Source: Trebonia sp963843745 (lineage in GTDB: Bacteria; Actinomycetota; Actinomycetes; Streptosporangiales; Streptosporangiaceae). Taken from it: 64,000 nt of DNA. This document shows positions 46,638 to 54,800 of this stretch, one piece after another. Below the pieces are notes generated by a model. The model saw only the letters and a program-made list of their open reading frames with translations, made no database searches and was not told the DNA's origin. The stretch is taken from the NCBI GenBank assembly GCA_963843745.1, contig CAWJLP010000005.1, positions 62,001 to 126,000 of the forward strand. The letters run 5' to 3'. The translations under genes were made by a program, and so were the position numbers. The stretch's first letter is position 1. Every line of letters begins with the position of its first letter.

Positions 46638-47578
46638 CGAACGGCCGTTCTGCGGGCCAGCTCGGCTTCGCCGGCGGCGCGCATCGCCTCGAGGGGGGCG
46701 GGCTTGCCGGTCATGAGCTCGACCTGGGCCGCGGCCTGGTGCAGCAGCATCGCGAAGCCGTTCGCGACGACCGCGCCCGCGGCGGTCGCGGCCTCCGCGA
46801 GCGGAGTGGGCCACGGGTCGTACACCACGTCGAGGACGGCCGCGGGCGCGCGGCCGGTCACCCGGATTCGCCCGGCGTACCAGTCGGCCGCGCCCGCCGG
46901 GACGGTGGAGATCAGCAGCCCAGGGGCGTCGCCGGTCGGGGCCGTGAGCGGGAGCAGCCCAGGGGCGTCGCCGGTCGGGGCCGTGAGCGGGAGCAGCCCA
47001 GGGGCGTCGCCGGTCAGGGCCGTGAGCGGGAGCAGCCCAGGGGCGTCGTCCGTCAGGGCCGTGAGCGGGAGCAGCCGGACGGCGACGTGCAGCCGCTCGG
47101 CGGCCGCCAGCAGGTCAGCCGCCCGCGACGGGTCCCTGACCACGACGTCCGCGGCGGGGGCGCCGAGCTCGGCGAGCGCGGCGAGCGCCGAGCAGGCCGT
47201 CGCGCCGGCGCCGATGATCGTGACGCTGCCGGGCGCCGCGGCCCCGGCCTCGGTCAGCGCGTCGACGATGCCCTGCACGTCGGTGTTGTAGCCGTACCGG
47301 CCGTCCGGGCGGAACACCACCGTGTTCGCCCCGCCGGCGATCACCGCCAGCGGGTCGACGTGGTCCAGCAGCGGCAGCACGGTCCGCTTCAGCGGCATCG
47401 TCAGCGACAGGCCAGCCCAGTCCGGGCCGCGGGAGGTGACGAAGGCCGCGAGGGCGGCCTCGTCGCACTCGACCGTCTCGTACGTCCAGTCGTCCAGGCC
47501 CAGCCCGGCGTAGGCCGCGCGGTGCAGCGCGGGCGACAGCGAGTGGGCGATGGGCGACCCGAGAACGGCGGCCTTCAT
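46634..47578 (-). CDS. aroE: shikimate dehydrogenase with internal tandem repeat
   Basis: 314 residues. Reduces 3-dehydroshikimate to shikimate. Substrate site GSPIAHSLSPALH (about 7-19) and catalytic lysine in GLSLTMPLK; NTDVQG holds the catalytic aspartate; the Rossmann glycine motif is IIGAGATACSAL. Between the nucleotide-binding strands lie four 13-residue repeats of LLPLTAPTGDAPG, an in-frame 39-bp minisatellite absent from the family, and about 50 residues longer than usual as a result. ATG 47578 lies 7 nt after mltG. Confidence 0.92.
   Translation of the reverse strand: MKAAVLGSPIAHSLSPALHRAAYAGLGLDDWTYETVECDEAALAAFVTSRGPDWAGLSLTMPLKRTVLPLLDHVDPLAVIAGGANTVVFRPDGRYGYNTDVQGIVDALTEAGAAAPGSVTIIGAGATACSALAALAELGAPAADVVVRDPSRAADLLAAAERLHVAVRLLPLTALTDDAPGLLPLTALTGDAPGLLPLTAPTGDAPGLLPLTAPTGDAPGLLISTVPAGAADWYAGRIRVTGRAPAAVLDVVYDPWPTPLAEAATAAGAVVANGFAMLLHQAAAQVELMTGKPAPLEAMRAAGEAELARRTAVR
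46914..47069. repeat. 39-bp in-frame tandem repeat in aroE
   Basis: Four contiguous 39-bp units beginning AGCAGCCCAGGGGCGTCG (46914, 46953, 46992, 47031) with few mismatches and a 7-bp partial fifth. It encodes LLPLTA(L/P)T(G/D)DAPG repeats. Confidence 0.95.
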
Positions 47579-47585
47579 CCGCCGG

Positions 47586-49520
47586 TCACTGCCCCGCGAG
47601 CGGGGTGGTGGAGAACTCCGACGCGCCACCCGGCTTGGTCAGGAAGTACAGCCAGTTGCCTGACGCCGGATGCAGGACGGCCTGGATCGCCGCGTTACCC
47701 GGGTTGCAGATCGGCCCCGCCGGCAGGCCCGCGTTGAGGTACGTGTTGTACGGCCCTGGGGTTCTGGTCTCCGCGATCGTGGCGCTGACGGCGTACTTGC
47801 CGAGCCCGTAGAGCACCGTGCTGTCGAACTGCAGGTGCATGCCGATCGCGAGGCGGTTGGTGATGACGCGGGCGATTTTCGGGTAGTCGGCGACTGAGCC
47901 GCCCTCGGCCTGCGCGAGGCTGGCCTCGATGATCACCTGCGAGGCCGAGAGGTGCACCGCGTGCGCGGCGGAGGAGATGTTGATCGCCTGCGCCTCGATG
48001 TCGTACCGCTGCACCATGGCCTTCAGGATCTGCGCGGCCGTCTCGTTGGGCTGGATCGTGTACGTGGCGGGGAACAGGTAGCCCTCCACCTTGCCGTTGG
48101 CGTAGGACGGCAAGCCGAGCTGGGCCGGGTTGTTGATGACCGCCTGGAATTGCGACGCCGGGATCGACGTCTCCTTGGCGAGGATCAGGATGACCTGCGA
48201 GGCGCGCTTGCCCTCCGGGATCGTCACGGTCAGCTGGACCCGGTTCTTCGTGTTGAGCAGCGCGGCCCACGCCAGGCTGGCCTGCATGTGCATGTGCAGC
48301 TTGTAGAAGCCCGCCTCGAGGCCAGCCGGGGTACCCGTGGTCGTGCTGGTGGTCGAAGGGGTTTGCTCGGCGGCCAGCTCGAACGCGCGGGCGCTCGCCA
48401 CCACGCCGAGCGACTGCAGCCGCGGCCCGAGGCTGAACGCGGTGTCCCCGCTGTTGACCTGGACGGTCACCGAGCCGGTGCCCGGGCCCGCGTAGTCCGC
48501 CGGGTGGTACTTGTTCTCGTAGATGTGGTAGATGTACAGGCCGCCGATCAGGAGCGGGGTGAGGATCACCAGCAGCGCGATCCACGGGGCCAGGCGGCGG
48601 ATCGTGCTGCGGCGCCGGGGGGTGCCGCCGTCGTCGTCCCAGCCGCCGCCGCCGCCCCTGCCGCCGCCGGGGCCGTCGCCGCGGCCGCGCCGGCCGCGAC
48701 GAGGACGGTCGTCAGCGTCCTCGTACCCGGGGTAGCCGCCGTCCTGGCCCTGGCCGAAGCCGGGCAGGAAGCCCGAGTCGCTGCCGGGGTCGCCGCCGCC
48801 CCAGCCCTGCTGACCGCCAGGGGCGCCCGGGGCGCCAGGGGCACCCGAAGCACCCGGGGCGCCCTGACCGTACCCGGTGTCGCCGCGGCCCTGGTAGCCG
48901 CCGCCGGGGTACGCGTCACCCGGGTAGCCCTCGCCCGGATAGCCGTCAGACGCACGGCTGGGCGTCGCGTCGCGCGGGTCGCGAGGGTCGTACCCGCCCT
49001 GCTGCTGCCACGCCGGGTCCGCGCCGGGCCGCGGCCGGCGCTGGCCGGCGCCGTACGCCTGCTGCTGACTGCCGCCCGGCCAGGCCTGCTCCGCGTCGGC
49101 GTCGCGCCGCGCGTGCCGCCGCGGGGCGCGCGGCTGAGGCTGTTCCTGGGGCGCTCCCCACGGATCCTGCTGGCCATAGCCCTGGTCACGCCCTTGCGGT
49201 GACTCGTATCCCTGGCCGGGTGCTTGCGGCTGGCCGTAGCCCCGCGGGTCGTAGTCCTGGCCGTAGCCCTGCGATCCGTATCCCTGGTCGCGCGGCTGCT
49301 GCTGGCCGGGACCTGGGCCTTGACCCTGGGCGCGGCCGGAGCCGCCACCCTGGCCCGCATAGCCGCGAGGCTGGCCGGGCCGGCGCCGGCCGCGCGCGTC
49401 GTAACCCAGCTCGTCGTAGCCCTGTTCGTCGTAGCCCTGCTCGTCGTAGCCCTGCTCGTCGTAGCCCTGGCCGCCGTAGCCCTGCCCGTCGTCGGCGCCG
49501 CGGCCGCCGTAGCCGCTCAC
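47586..49520 (-). CDS. mltG: endolytic transglycosylase MltG
   Basis: 644 residues. Cuts nascent peptidoglycan strands at the outer face of the membrane. The first 300 residues are Gly/Gln/Tyr/Asp-rich low complexity, beginning with four GYDEQ repeats; one membrane helix (APWIALLVILTPLLIGGLYIYHIY) follows, then the YceG domain: a LysM-like subdomain (VTIPEGKRASQVILILA) and the catalytic region IIEASLAQAEGGSVADYPKIARVITNRL with the expected glutamate, and PYNTYLNAGLPAGPICNPG. The N-terminal tail is a cytoplasmic, actinobacteria-type extension. Overlaps ruvX by ATGA. Confidence 0.92.
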   Translation of the reverse strand: MSGYGGRGADDGQGYGGQGYDEQGYDEQGYDEQGYDELGYDARGRRRPGQPRGYAGQGGGSGRAQGQGPGPGQQQPRDQGYGSQGYGQDYDPRGYGQPQAPGQGYESPQGRDQGYGQQDPWGAPQEQPQPRAPRRHARRDADAEQAWPGGSQQQAYGAGQRRPRPGADPAWQQQGGYDPRDPRDATPSRASDGYPGEGYPGDAYPGGGYQGRGDTGYGQGAPGASGAPGAPGAPGGQQGWGGGDPGSDSGFLPGFGQGQDGGYPGYEDADDRPRRGRRGRGDGPGGGRGGGGGWDDDGGTPRRRSTIRRLAPWIALLVILTPLLIGGLYIYHIYENKYHPADYAGPGTGSVTVQVNSGDTAFSLGPRLQSLGVVASARAFELAAEQTPSTTSTTTGTPAGLEAGFYKLHMHMQASLAWAALLNTKNRVQLTVTIPEGKRASQVILILAKETSIPASQFQAVINNPAQLGLPSYANGKVEGYLFPATYTIQPNETAAQILKAMVQRYDIEAQAINISSAAHAVHLSASQVIIEASLAQAEGGSVADYPKIARVITNRLAIGMHLQFDSTVLYGLGKYAVSATIAETRTPGPYNTYLNAGLPAGPICNPGNAAIQAVLHPASGNWLYFLTKPGGASEFSTTPLAGQ

Positions 49521-50020
49521 TGCGCGGTCCCGGCCCGGCCGGGCGCGGGGGATACCAGTTCGCCGGGCGCCCGGCCCGTGCGCCGTTCGGACTCCAGCGC
49601 CGCCTCGAGCAGCACCGCGGCCGCGGCGGCGTCAACGGTTTGCCGCCGCGCGCGTGAGTCGTGACCGCCCGCGCGCAGCGCGTCGTGCGCCGTGGCGGTG
49701 GTGAACCGCTCGTCGACGAGACGCACCGGCAGCGGCGCGACGCGGGCCGCGAGGTCGGCGGCGAACTGCTTCGCGCCGGCCGCGGCAGGCCCTTCACGGC
49801 CGGACAGTGACCTGGGAAGGCCCACCAAGATCTCCATTGCTTCTTCGGCCGCCGCCAGCCCGGCGAGCGCGTCCAGGGCGCGCTTGCCTTGCCGTACGAC
49901 GGTCAACGGGGTAGCGAGCACACCGCCGGGGTCGCTGCGTGCCACGCCAATGCGGACGGAACCAGGATCGACGGCCAGGCGTACCCCTGACCTCACTGGA
50001 TTTGCCGGCCGCGAGAGCAT
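49517..50020 (-). CDS. ruvX: Holliday junction resolvase-like protein RuvX (YqgF)
   Basis: 167 residues. RNase H-like fold: LAVDPGSVRIGVARSDPGGVLATPL at the start (first acid), ILVGLPRSLSGREG, and PVRLVDERFTTATAH with the DERF motif, then RRQTVDAAAAAVLLEAAL carrying the last aspartate. Implicated in rRNA 5' processing and possibly recombination. Sits in the usual alaS-ruvX-mltG-aroE order; the C-terminal 20 residues are a disordered addition. Confidence 0.93.
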   Translation of the reverse strand: MLSRPANPVRSGVRLAVDPGSVRIGVARSDPGGVLATPLTVVRQGKRALDALAGLAAAEEAMEILVGLPRSLSGREGPAAAGAKQFAADLAARVAPLPVRLVDERFTTATAHDALRAGGHDSRARRQTVDAAAAAVLLEAALESERRTGRAPGELVSPAPGRAGTAQ

Positions 50021-50029
50021 GGCATCACG

Positions 50030-52765
50030 TTACCTGGCGGTTATCCCGCTGTCCCGCAATGCGCCACGAACGGCCTCGAACGCAGCGCTTATCGAAGCGG
50101 CCGCGGCGTCCCCGGTGCTCGGCGCGCCGCCGCCCTGCGCGATGTCCGGCTTGCCGCCGCCGCCGCCGCCGAGCGCCCTCGCCGCGCCGCCGACCAGCGC
50201 GCCCGCCGCGAGCCCCGCTGACCGGCCCGCGTCGTTGACCGCGATCACCACGACCGGCCGGTCCGCGGGCACGCCGGCGATCATCACCACGGCGGGCCGC
50301 GCGGCCGCGATCCTGCCCCGCACGTCCAGCGCGAGCCTGCGCATCGCGTCGGCGTCGGTGCCGTCCGGCACCCGGTGCGCCACGAACGCGATGCCGCCGA
50401 TGTCCTCCGCCGCGGCCGCGATCTCGCCCGCGGATTCGAGCAGCGCCGCCGAGCGGAGCTTGGTCAGCTCGCGCTCCGCCTCGCGGAGCCTGCTCATCAC
50501 GCCGGAGATGCGCTCTGGCAGCTCCTCAGGGCGCGCCTTCAGCTGCTCGCTGAGCTGGCTGACCAGCACGCTCTCGCGGGCGAGGAAGCGGAACGCGTCG
50601 ATGCCGACCAGCGCCTCGATCCGGCGCACGCCGGACCCGATCGACGACTCGCCGAGCAGCTTCACCAGGCCAAGCTGCCCCGAGCGGGCCACGTGGGTGC
50701 CGCCGCACAGCTCACGGGAGTACTCGCCGACCTCGACGATGCGGACCTCGCTGCCGTACTTCTCGCCGAACAGGGCCAGCGCGCCCATCGAGCGCGCCTC
50801 GTCGAGCGAGGTGTGGAACGCCCGCACGGTCAGGTCGTTGATGAGGACCCTGTTGACCTCGTCCTCCACCTCGCGCAGCACCGACACCGGCACCGCGCCC
50901 GTCGCGGTGAAGTCGAACCGCAGCCGGCCAGGCGCGTTCTCCGATCCGGCCTGTGCCGCCGACTCGCCGAGCGCGCCGCGCAGCGAGCGGTGCACCAGGT
51001 GGGTGGCGGTGTGCGAGCGGGAGGTCGCCCGGCGCCGTTCGATCTCGATCTCCGCGTGCGCCGGCGAGCCCACGGTCACCTCACCGAAGCGGACCACGCC
51101 GCGGTGCACGATCAAGCCGGGCAGCGGCGCCTGCACGTCCGTCACTTCGATCTCGGCCGGGCCGCTCGGGCCGTCGGTCCTGATCACGCCCTGGTCGGCG
51201 AGCTGACCGCCGCCTTCGGCGTAGAACGGGGTGCGGTCCAGCACCACGGAGACGCCGTCGCCCTGCACCGCGGCCCGCACCGGCACGCCACCGGACAGCA
51301 GCCCGACCACGGTCGCCTCGCCCGCGGTCAGGTCGTAGCCGGTGAACGTGACCTTGCCCGCCTGCTCGAGCAGCGACGCGTACACCGAGATGTCGGCGTT
51401 GCCGGTCTTCTTTTCCGTCGCGTCCTTCCTGGCGCGCGCCCGCTGCTCGTCCATCAGCCGGCGGAACCCGTCCTCGTCCACGGAAAGGCCCTGCTCCGCC
51501 GCCATCTCCAGGGTCAGGTCGATCGGGAAGCCGTAGGTGTCGTGCAGCTGGAACGCCTGCTCGCCGGACAGCACGGACGACTTCTTGCGGCGCGTCTCCT
51601 CCACCGTCACGTCGAAGATCGCGGTGCCGGTGCGCAGCGTGCTCGCGAACGCCGCCTCTTCCGCGTCGACGACCGCGTGGATGTGCGCGGCGTCCGCGTG
51701 CAGCTCGGGGAACTGCTCGCCCATGGCGTCGATCGCGACCGAGGTCAGCTCGTGCATGAAGCCGGTGCCCGTCGGCGCGCCGCCGCCGCGCTGGCCGCCC
51801 GCGAGCAGCCGCAGGTTGCGGATCGAGCGGCGCAGCAGCCGCCGCAGCACGTAGCCGGCGCCCTCGTTGCCCGGCAGCACGCCGTCCTCGATGAGCATCA
51901 CCGAGCTGCGCACGTGGTCCGCGACCACGCGCAGCGCGACGTCGCTTTGGTGGTCCGCGCCGTAGTCCTGCTCGGTGAGCTCCGCCGCCTTGGCGAGGAT
52001 CTTGTACATGGTGTCGATCTCGTAGATGTTGTCCACGCCCTGCAGCAGCGCGGCCATCCGCTCCAGGCCCATGCCGGTGTCGACGTTCTTGAACGGCAGC
52101 GGGCCCTCGACGTCGAAGTCGTCCTTCGCGCGCACCGCGCTCAGCTGGTCCTGCATGAAGACCAGGTTCCACACCTCGAGGAACCGGTCCTCGTCGGCCT
52201 CGGGGCCGCCGTCCCGCCCGTACTCGGGCCCGCGGTCGTAGTAGATCTCCGAGCACGGGCCGCCGGGTCCCGGCACGCCCATGTGCCAGTAGTTGTCCTT
52301 CAGGCCGCGGCGCTGGATGCGGCTCTCCGGCAGGCCGATCTCGTCCCGCCAGATCGCGTACGCCTCGTCGTCGCCGTGCAGCACGGTCGCCCACAGCTTG
52401 TCCTCGGGGAAGCCGAAGCCGCCGTCCCGTTCGGACTTGGTCAGCAGCTCCCAGGCGAACGGGATGGCGCCTTCCTTGAAGTAGTCGCCGAACGACCAGT
52501 TGCCGAGCATCTGGAAGAACGTCGCGTGCCGCGTCGTCTTGCCGACCTCTTCGATGTCCAGCGTCCGCACGCACTTCTGCACGTCCGCCACCCGCTTCCA
52601 CGGCGGCGTCTGCTGGCCGAGCAGGTACGGCTTGAACGGCTGCATTCCGGCGACCACGAACAGCAGCGTCGGGTCGTCGGCGACCAGGGTGGCCGAGGGC
52701 ACGATGGCGTGTCCCTTCGCCTCGAAGTACGCCAGGAACCGGCGGGCGATCTCAGCCGACTGCAT
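50030..52765 (-). CDS. alaS: alanyl-tRNA synthetase
   Basis: 911 residues from ATG 52765 (MQSAEIARRFLAYFEAKGH matches the family start; AAAAGGATG precedes it). Class II core: PTLLFVVAGMQPFKPYLLG, VRTLDIEEVGKTTRHATFFQMLGNWSFGDYFK, NVDTGMGLERMAALLQGV. Editing domain zinc ligands HTATHLVH (HxxxH) and CGGTHV (CxxxH) are intact, followed by a coiled coil and the C-Ala DHHA1 domain with GGGGGGKPDIAQGGG. Charges tRNA-Ala and removes mischarged Ser/Gly. Confidence 0.97.
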   Translation of the reverse strand: MQSAEIARRFLAYFEAKGHAIVPSATLVADDPTLLFVVAGMQPFKPYLLGQQTPPWKRVADVQKCVRTLDIEEVGKTTRHATFFQMLGNWSFGDYFKEGAIPFAWELLTKSERDGGFGFPEDKLWATVLHGDDEAYAIWRDEIGLPESRIQRRGLKDNYWHMGVPGPGGPCSEIYYDRGPEYGRDGGPEADEDRFLEVWNLVFMQDQLSAVRAKDDFDVEGPLPFKNVDTGMGLERMAALLQGVDNIYEIDTMYKILAKAAELTEQDYGADHQSDVALRVVADHVRSSVMLIEDGVLPGNEGAGYVLRRLLRRSIRNLRLLAGGQRGGGAPTGTGFMHELTSVAIDAMGEQFPELHADAAHIHAVVDAEEAAFASTLRTGTAIFDVTVEETRRKKSSVLSGEQAFQLHDTYGFPIDLTLEMAAEQGLSVDEDGFRRLMDEQRARARKDATEKKTGNADISVYASLLEQAGKVTFTGYDLTAGEATVVGLLSGGVPVRAAVQGDGVSVVLDRTPFYAEGGGQLADQGVIRTDGPSGPAEIEVTDVQAPLPGLIVHRGVVRFGEVTVGSPAHAEIEIERRRATSRSHTATHLVHRSLRGALGESAAQAGSENAPGRLRFDFTATGAVPVSVLREVEDEVNRVLINDLTVRAFHTSLDEARSMGALALFGEKYGSEVRIVEVGEYSRELCGGTHVARSGQLGLVKLLGESSIGSGVRRIEALVGIDAFRFLARESVLVSQLSEQLKARPEELPERISGVMSRLREAERELTKLRSAALLESAGEIAAAAEDIGGIAFVAHRVPDGTDADAMRRLALDVRGRIAAARPAVVMIAGVPADRPVVVIAVNDAGRSAGLAAGALVGGAARALGGGGGGKPDIAQGGGAPSTGDAAAASISAAFEAVRGALRDSGITAR

Positions 52766-52979
52766 CGTGGTCATCCTTTTCATCGTCTGGGTTTGCTCCG
52801 AGGGTAGGGCCAACCCGCCCCGGATGCCGAGCCAAATACTGGTCCATGCCCGCGCGCACGTCGCGGGTGAAGCGGATCGTCTCGCGGGCCCAGCCCCGTT
52901 CCGCCACCTGGGCGGCGCGCCGGTAGGCCATGATCCCGCCGACCGCGCCGACGGTGAGCCAGAAACCCCTGCGGATCAT
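52752..52979 (-). CDS. DUF6167-like small membrane protein
   Basis: 75 residues starting MIRRGFWLTVGAVGGIMAYRRAAQVAE: a short hydrophobic start then a charged helix (RGWARETIRFTRDVRAGM) and an acidic tail. Small proteins of this kind lie between alaS and a DUF948 gene throughout actinobacteria. ATG 52979 is in an ATGA overlap with the DUF948 gene and its end overlaps alaS by 14 nt. Function unknown. Confidence 0.7.
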   Translation of the reverse strand: MIRRGFWLTVGAVGGIMAYRRAAQVAERGWARETIRFTRDVRAGMDQYLARHPGRVGPTLGANPDDEKDDHDAVG

Positions 52980-53392
52980 CTCACCACCTCGCCCGGGAGC
53001 GCGCGCCGCGCGCCGCGGCGCAGCCCGACAGCGTGCCATACGCCGTAGCCGACCGCGGCGGCCCGGCCCACGGGGCCGCCGACCACCGTGCCCGCGAGGG
53101 TGCGGCCGAAACCGGCCAGCGCGTTCACCTGGCCGGCCAGCTCGGTCATGCCCGCGCCCAGCTCGTCCATGCTGGCGGCGACCACCTCGGCGCGGTCGAG
53201 CTGCGCGCTGGCCCGGTCCACCGCCGCGTTGGCGCGGATCACCAGCACCTGCTGGTCCGCGCGCGTCTCGCGCACCAGCGTGGCCGCGTCACCGAGCACC
53301 CGGTTCAGCCGGACGGTCAGGTACACCCCGGCGCACACGAGCACGGCGAAGCTCACCGCCGCGATCAGCGCCGCGACACCGGTCAGGCTCAT
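52976..53392 (-). CDS. DUF948 domain-containing membrane-associated protein
   Basis: 138 residues. An N-terminal membrane helix (VAALIAAVSFAVLVCAGVYLTV) is followed by a long amphipathic helix (RETRADQQVLVIRANAAVDRASAQLDRAE) typical of DUF948, a family of putative membrane-tethered coiled-coil proteins. Co-translated with rarA (ATGA overlap) and the DUF6167-like gene. Function unknown. Confidence 0.8.
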   Translation of the reverse strand: MSLTGVAALIAAVSFAVLVCAGVYLTVRLNRVLGDAATLVRETRADQQVLVIRANAAVDRASAQLDRAEVVAASMDELGAGMTELAGQVNALAGFGRTLAGTVVGGPVGRAAAVGYGVWHAVGLRRGARRALPGEVVR

Positions 53393-54756
53393 CTGCTGTT
53401 CCCCTCGTCAGAGTCCGCAGGAGCACCCTCGTCACGCTCGCCGCCCTCGCGCCCAGGGCGCAGGATGTCGCGTATCACACGGGCCCGTTCGGAAAAACGG
53501 TTTTCCATGCCGTGATTCGTGGGCTCGTAGTACGTGCGGGCAGCCACCACGTCGGGGGCGTACTGCTGCGCCACGATGCCTTCCGGCCGGTCGTGCGGGT
53601 ACACATAACCGTCGCCGTGGCCCAGGCGCTTGGCACCAGCGTAGTGCGCGTCGCGCAGGTGCGCGGGCACAGCCCCGATAAGTCCCGCCTGGACGTCCGC
53701 CTGGGCGGCGCCGATCGCCTTGATGACGGCGTTGGACTTGGGCGCGAGCGCCAGGTGGATCACCGCCTGCGCCAGGTTGATCCGCGCCTCGGGCAGCCCG
53801 ACGAACTCGACCGCCTGCGCGGCGGCGACCGCGGTCTGCAGCGCGGTCGGGTCGGCCATGCCGACGTCCTCGCTCGCGTGCACGATCAGCCGGCGCGCGA
53901 TGAACCGCGGGTCTTCCCCCGCCTCGATCATCCGCGCGAGGTAGTGCAGCGCGGCGTCCGCGTCGCTGCCCCTGATCGACTTGATGAACGCGCTGATCAC
54001 GTCGTAGTGCTGGTCGCCGTCGCGGTCGTACCGCACCGCGGCCCGGTCCACCGCGCGCTCGAGCGTCGCCGTGTCGATATGGGTCGTGCCCAGCGCGGCG
54101 GCCTCCAGGTAGGTCAGCGCGCGCCGCCCGTCGCCGCCCGCCAGCCGCACCAGGTGGTCCAGCGCGTCGGGGTCGAGCGTCACGCGGCCGCCGAGCCCGC
54201 GCTCGTCGGCGAGGGCGCGCTCCACCAGCACGCGGATGTCGTCGTCGTCCAGCGGCTGCAGCGTGAGCAGCAGGGAGCGCGACATCAGCGGCGAGACCAC
54301 GGAAAACGACGGGTTCTCCGTGGTCGCGCCGATGAAGGAGACCCAGCGGTTCTCCACCGCCGGCAGCAGCGCGTCCTGCTGCGTCTTGCTGAACCTGTGC
54401 ACCTCGTCGATGAACAGCACGGTCTGGCGGCCGGACATGCCCAGCTCGCGGCGCGCGGCGTCCACGGCGGCGCGCACGTCCTTGACGCCCGCGGTCACCG
54501 CGGAGAGCTCGGTGAACCTCCGGCTGGTGACCTGGCTGACGACGTACGCCAGGGTGGTCTTGCCGGTGCCCGGCGGCCCCCACAGCAGCAGCGACATCGG
54601 GGCGTCGTTGTCGATGAGCTTGCGGAACGGCGTGCCGGCCGCGGTGAGGTGCCGCTGGCCGACCACCTCGTCCAGCGTCCGCGGCCGCATCCGCACGGCG
54701 AGCGGCGCGGCCTTCTCGGCCGCCCGCTCCTCCGCCTCATCGAACAAACTCTCCAC
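53389..54756 (-). CDS. rarA: replication-associated recombination protein RarA (MgsA)
   Basis: 455 residues from GTG 54756. AAA+ ATPase related to RuvB/clamp loaders: LRPRTLDEVVGQRHL, Walker A GPPGTGKTT, Walker B FIDEVHRFSKTQQD, sensor 1 GATTENPSFSV, sensor 2 GDGRRALTYLEAAA, and the MgsA C-terminal domain YDVISAFIKSIRGSDADAALHYLARMI. Acts at stalled replication forks. The acidic C-terminal tail (EGGERDEGAPADSDEG) is extra. Confidence 0.94.
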   Translation of the reverse strand: MESLFDEAEERAAEKAAPLAVRMRPRTLDEVVGQRHLTAAGTPFRKLIDNDAPMSLLLWGPPGTGKTTLAYVVSQVTSRRFTELSAVTAGVKDVRAAVDAARRELGMSGRQTVLFIDEVHRFSKTQQDALLPAVENRWVSFIGATTENPSFSVVSPLMSRSLLLTLQPLDDDDIRVLVERALADERGLGGRVTLDPDALDHLVRLAGGDGRRALTYLEAAALGTTHIDTATLERAVDRAAVRYDRDGDQHYDVISAFIKSIRGSDADAALHYLARMIEAGEDPRFIARRLIVHASEDVGMADPTALQTAVAAAQAVEFVGLPEARINLAQAVIHLALAPKSNAVIKAIGAAQADVQAGLIGAVPAHLRDAHYAGAKRLGHGDGYVYPHDRPEGIVAQQYAPDVVAARTYYEPTNHGMENRFSERARVIRDILRPGREGGERDEGAPADSDEGNSR

Positions 54757-54800
54757 GCCATCGAGCCTACTGCGCGTGACAACCAGTAAGCGCCGGCGTT

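Noticed and set aside
45603..46814. 403-codon minus-strand frame over the G-rich minisatellite and the PaiB-like gene
   Set aside because: Its composition is pure Pro/Ser/Arg repeat translation, and it runs antisense to a well-supported gene.
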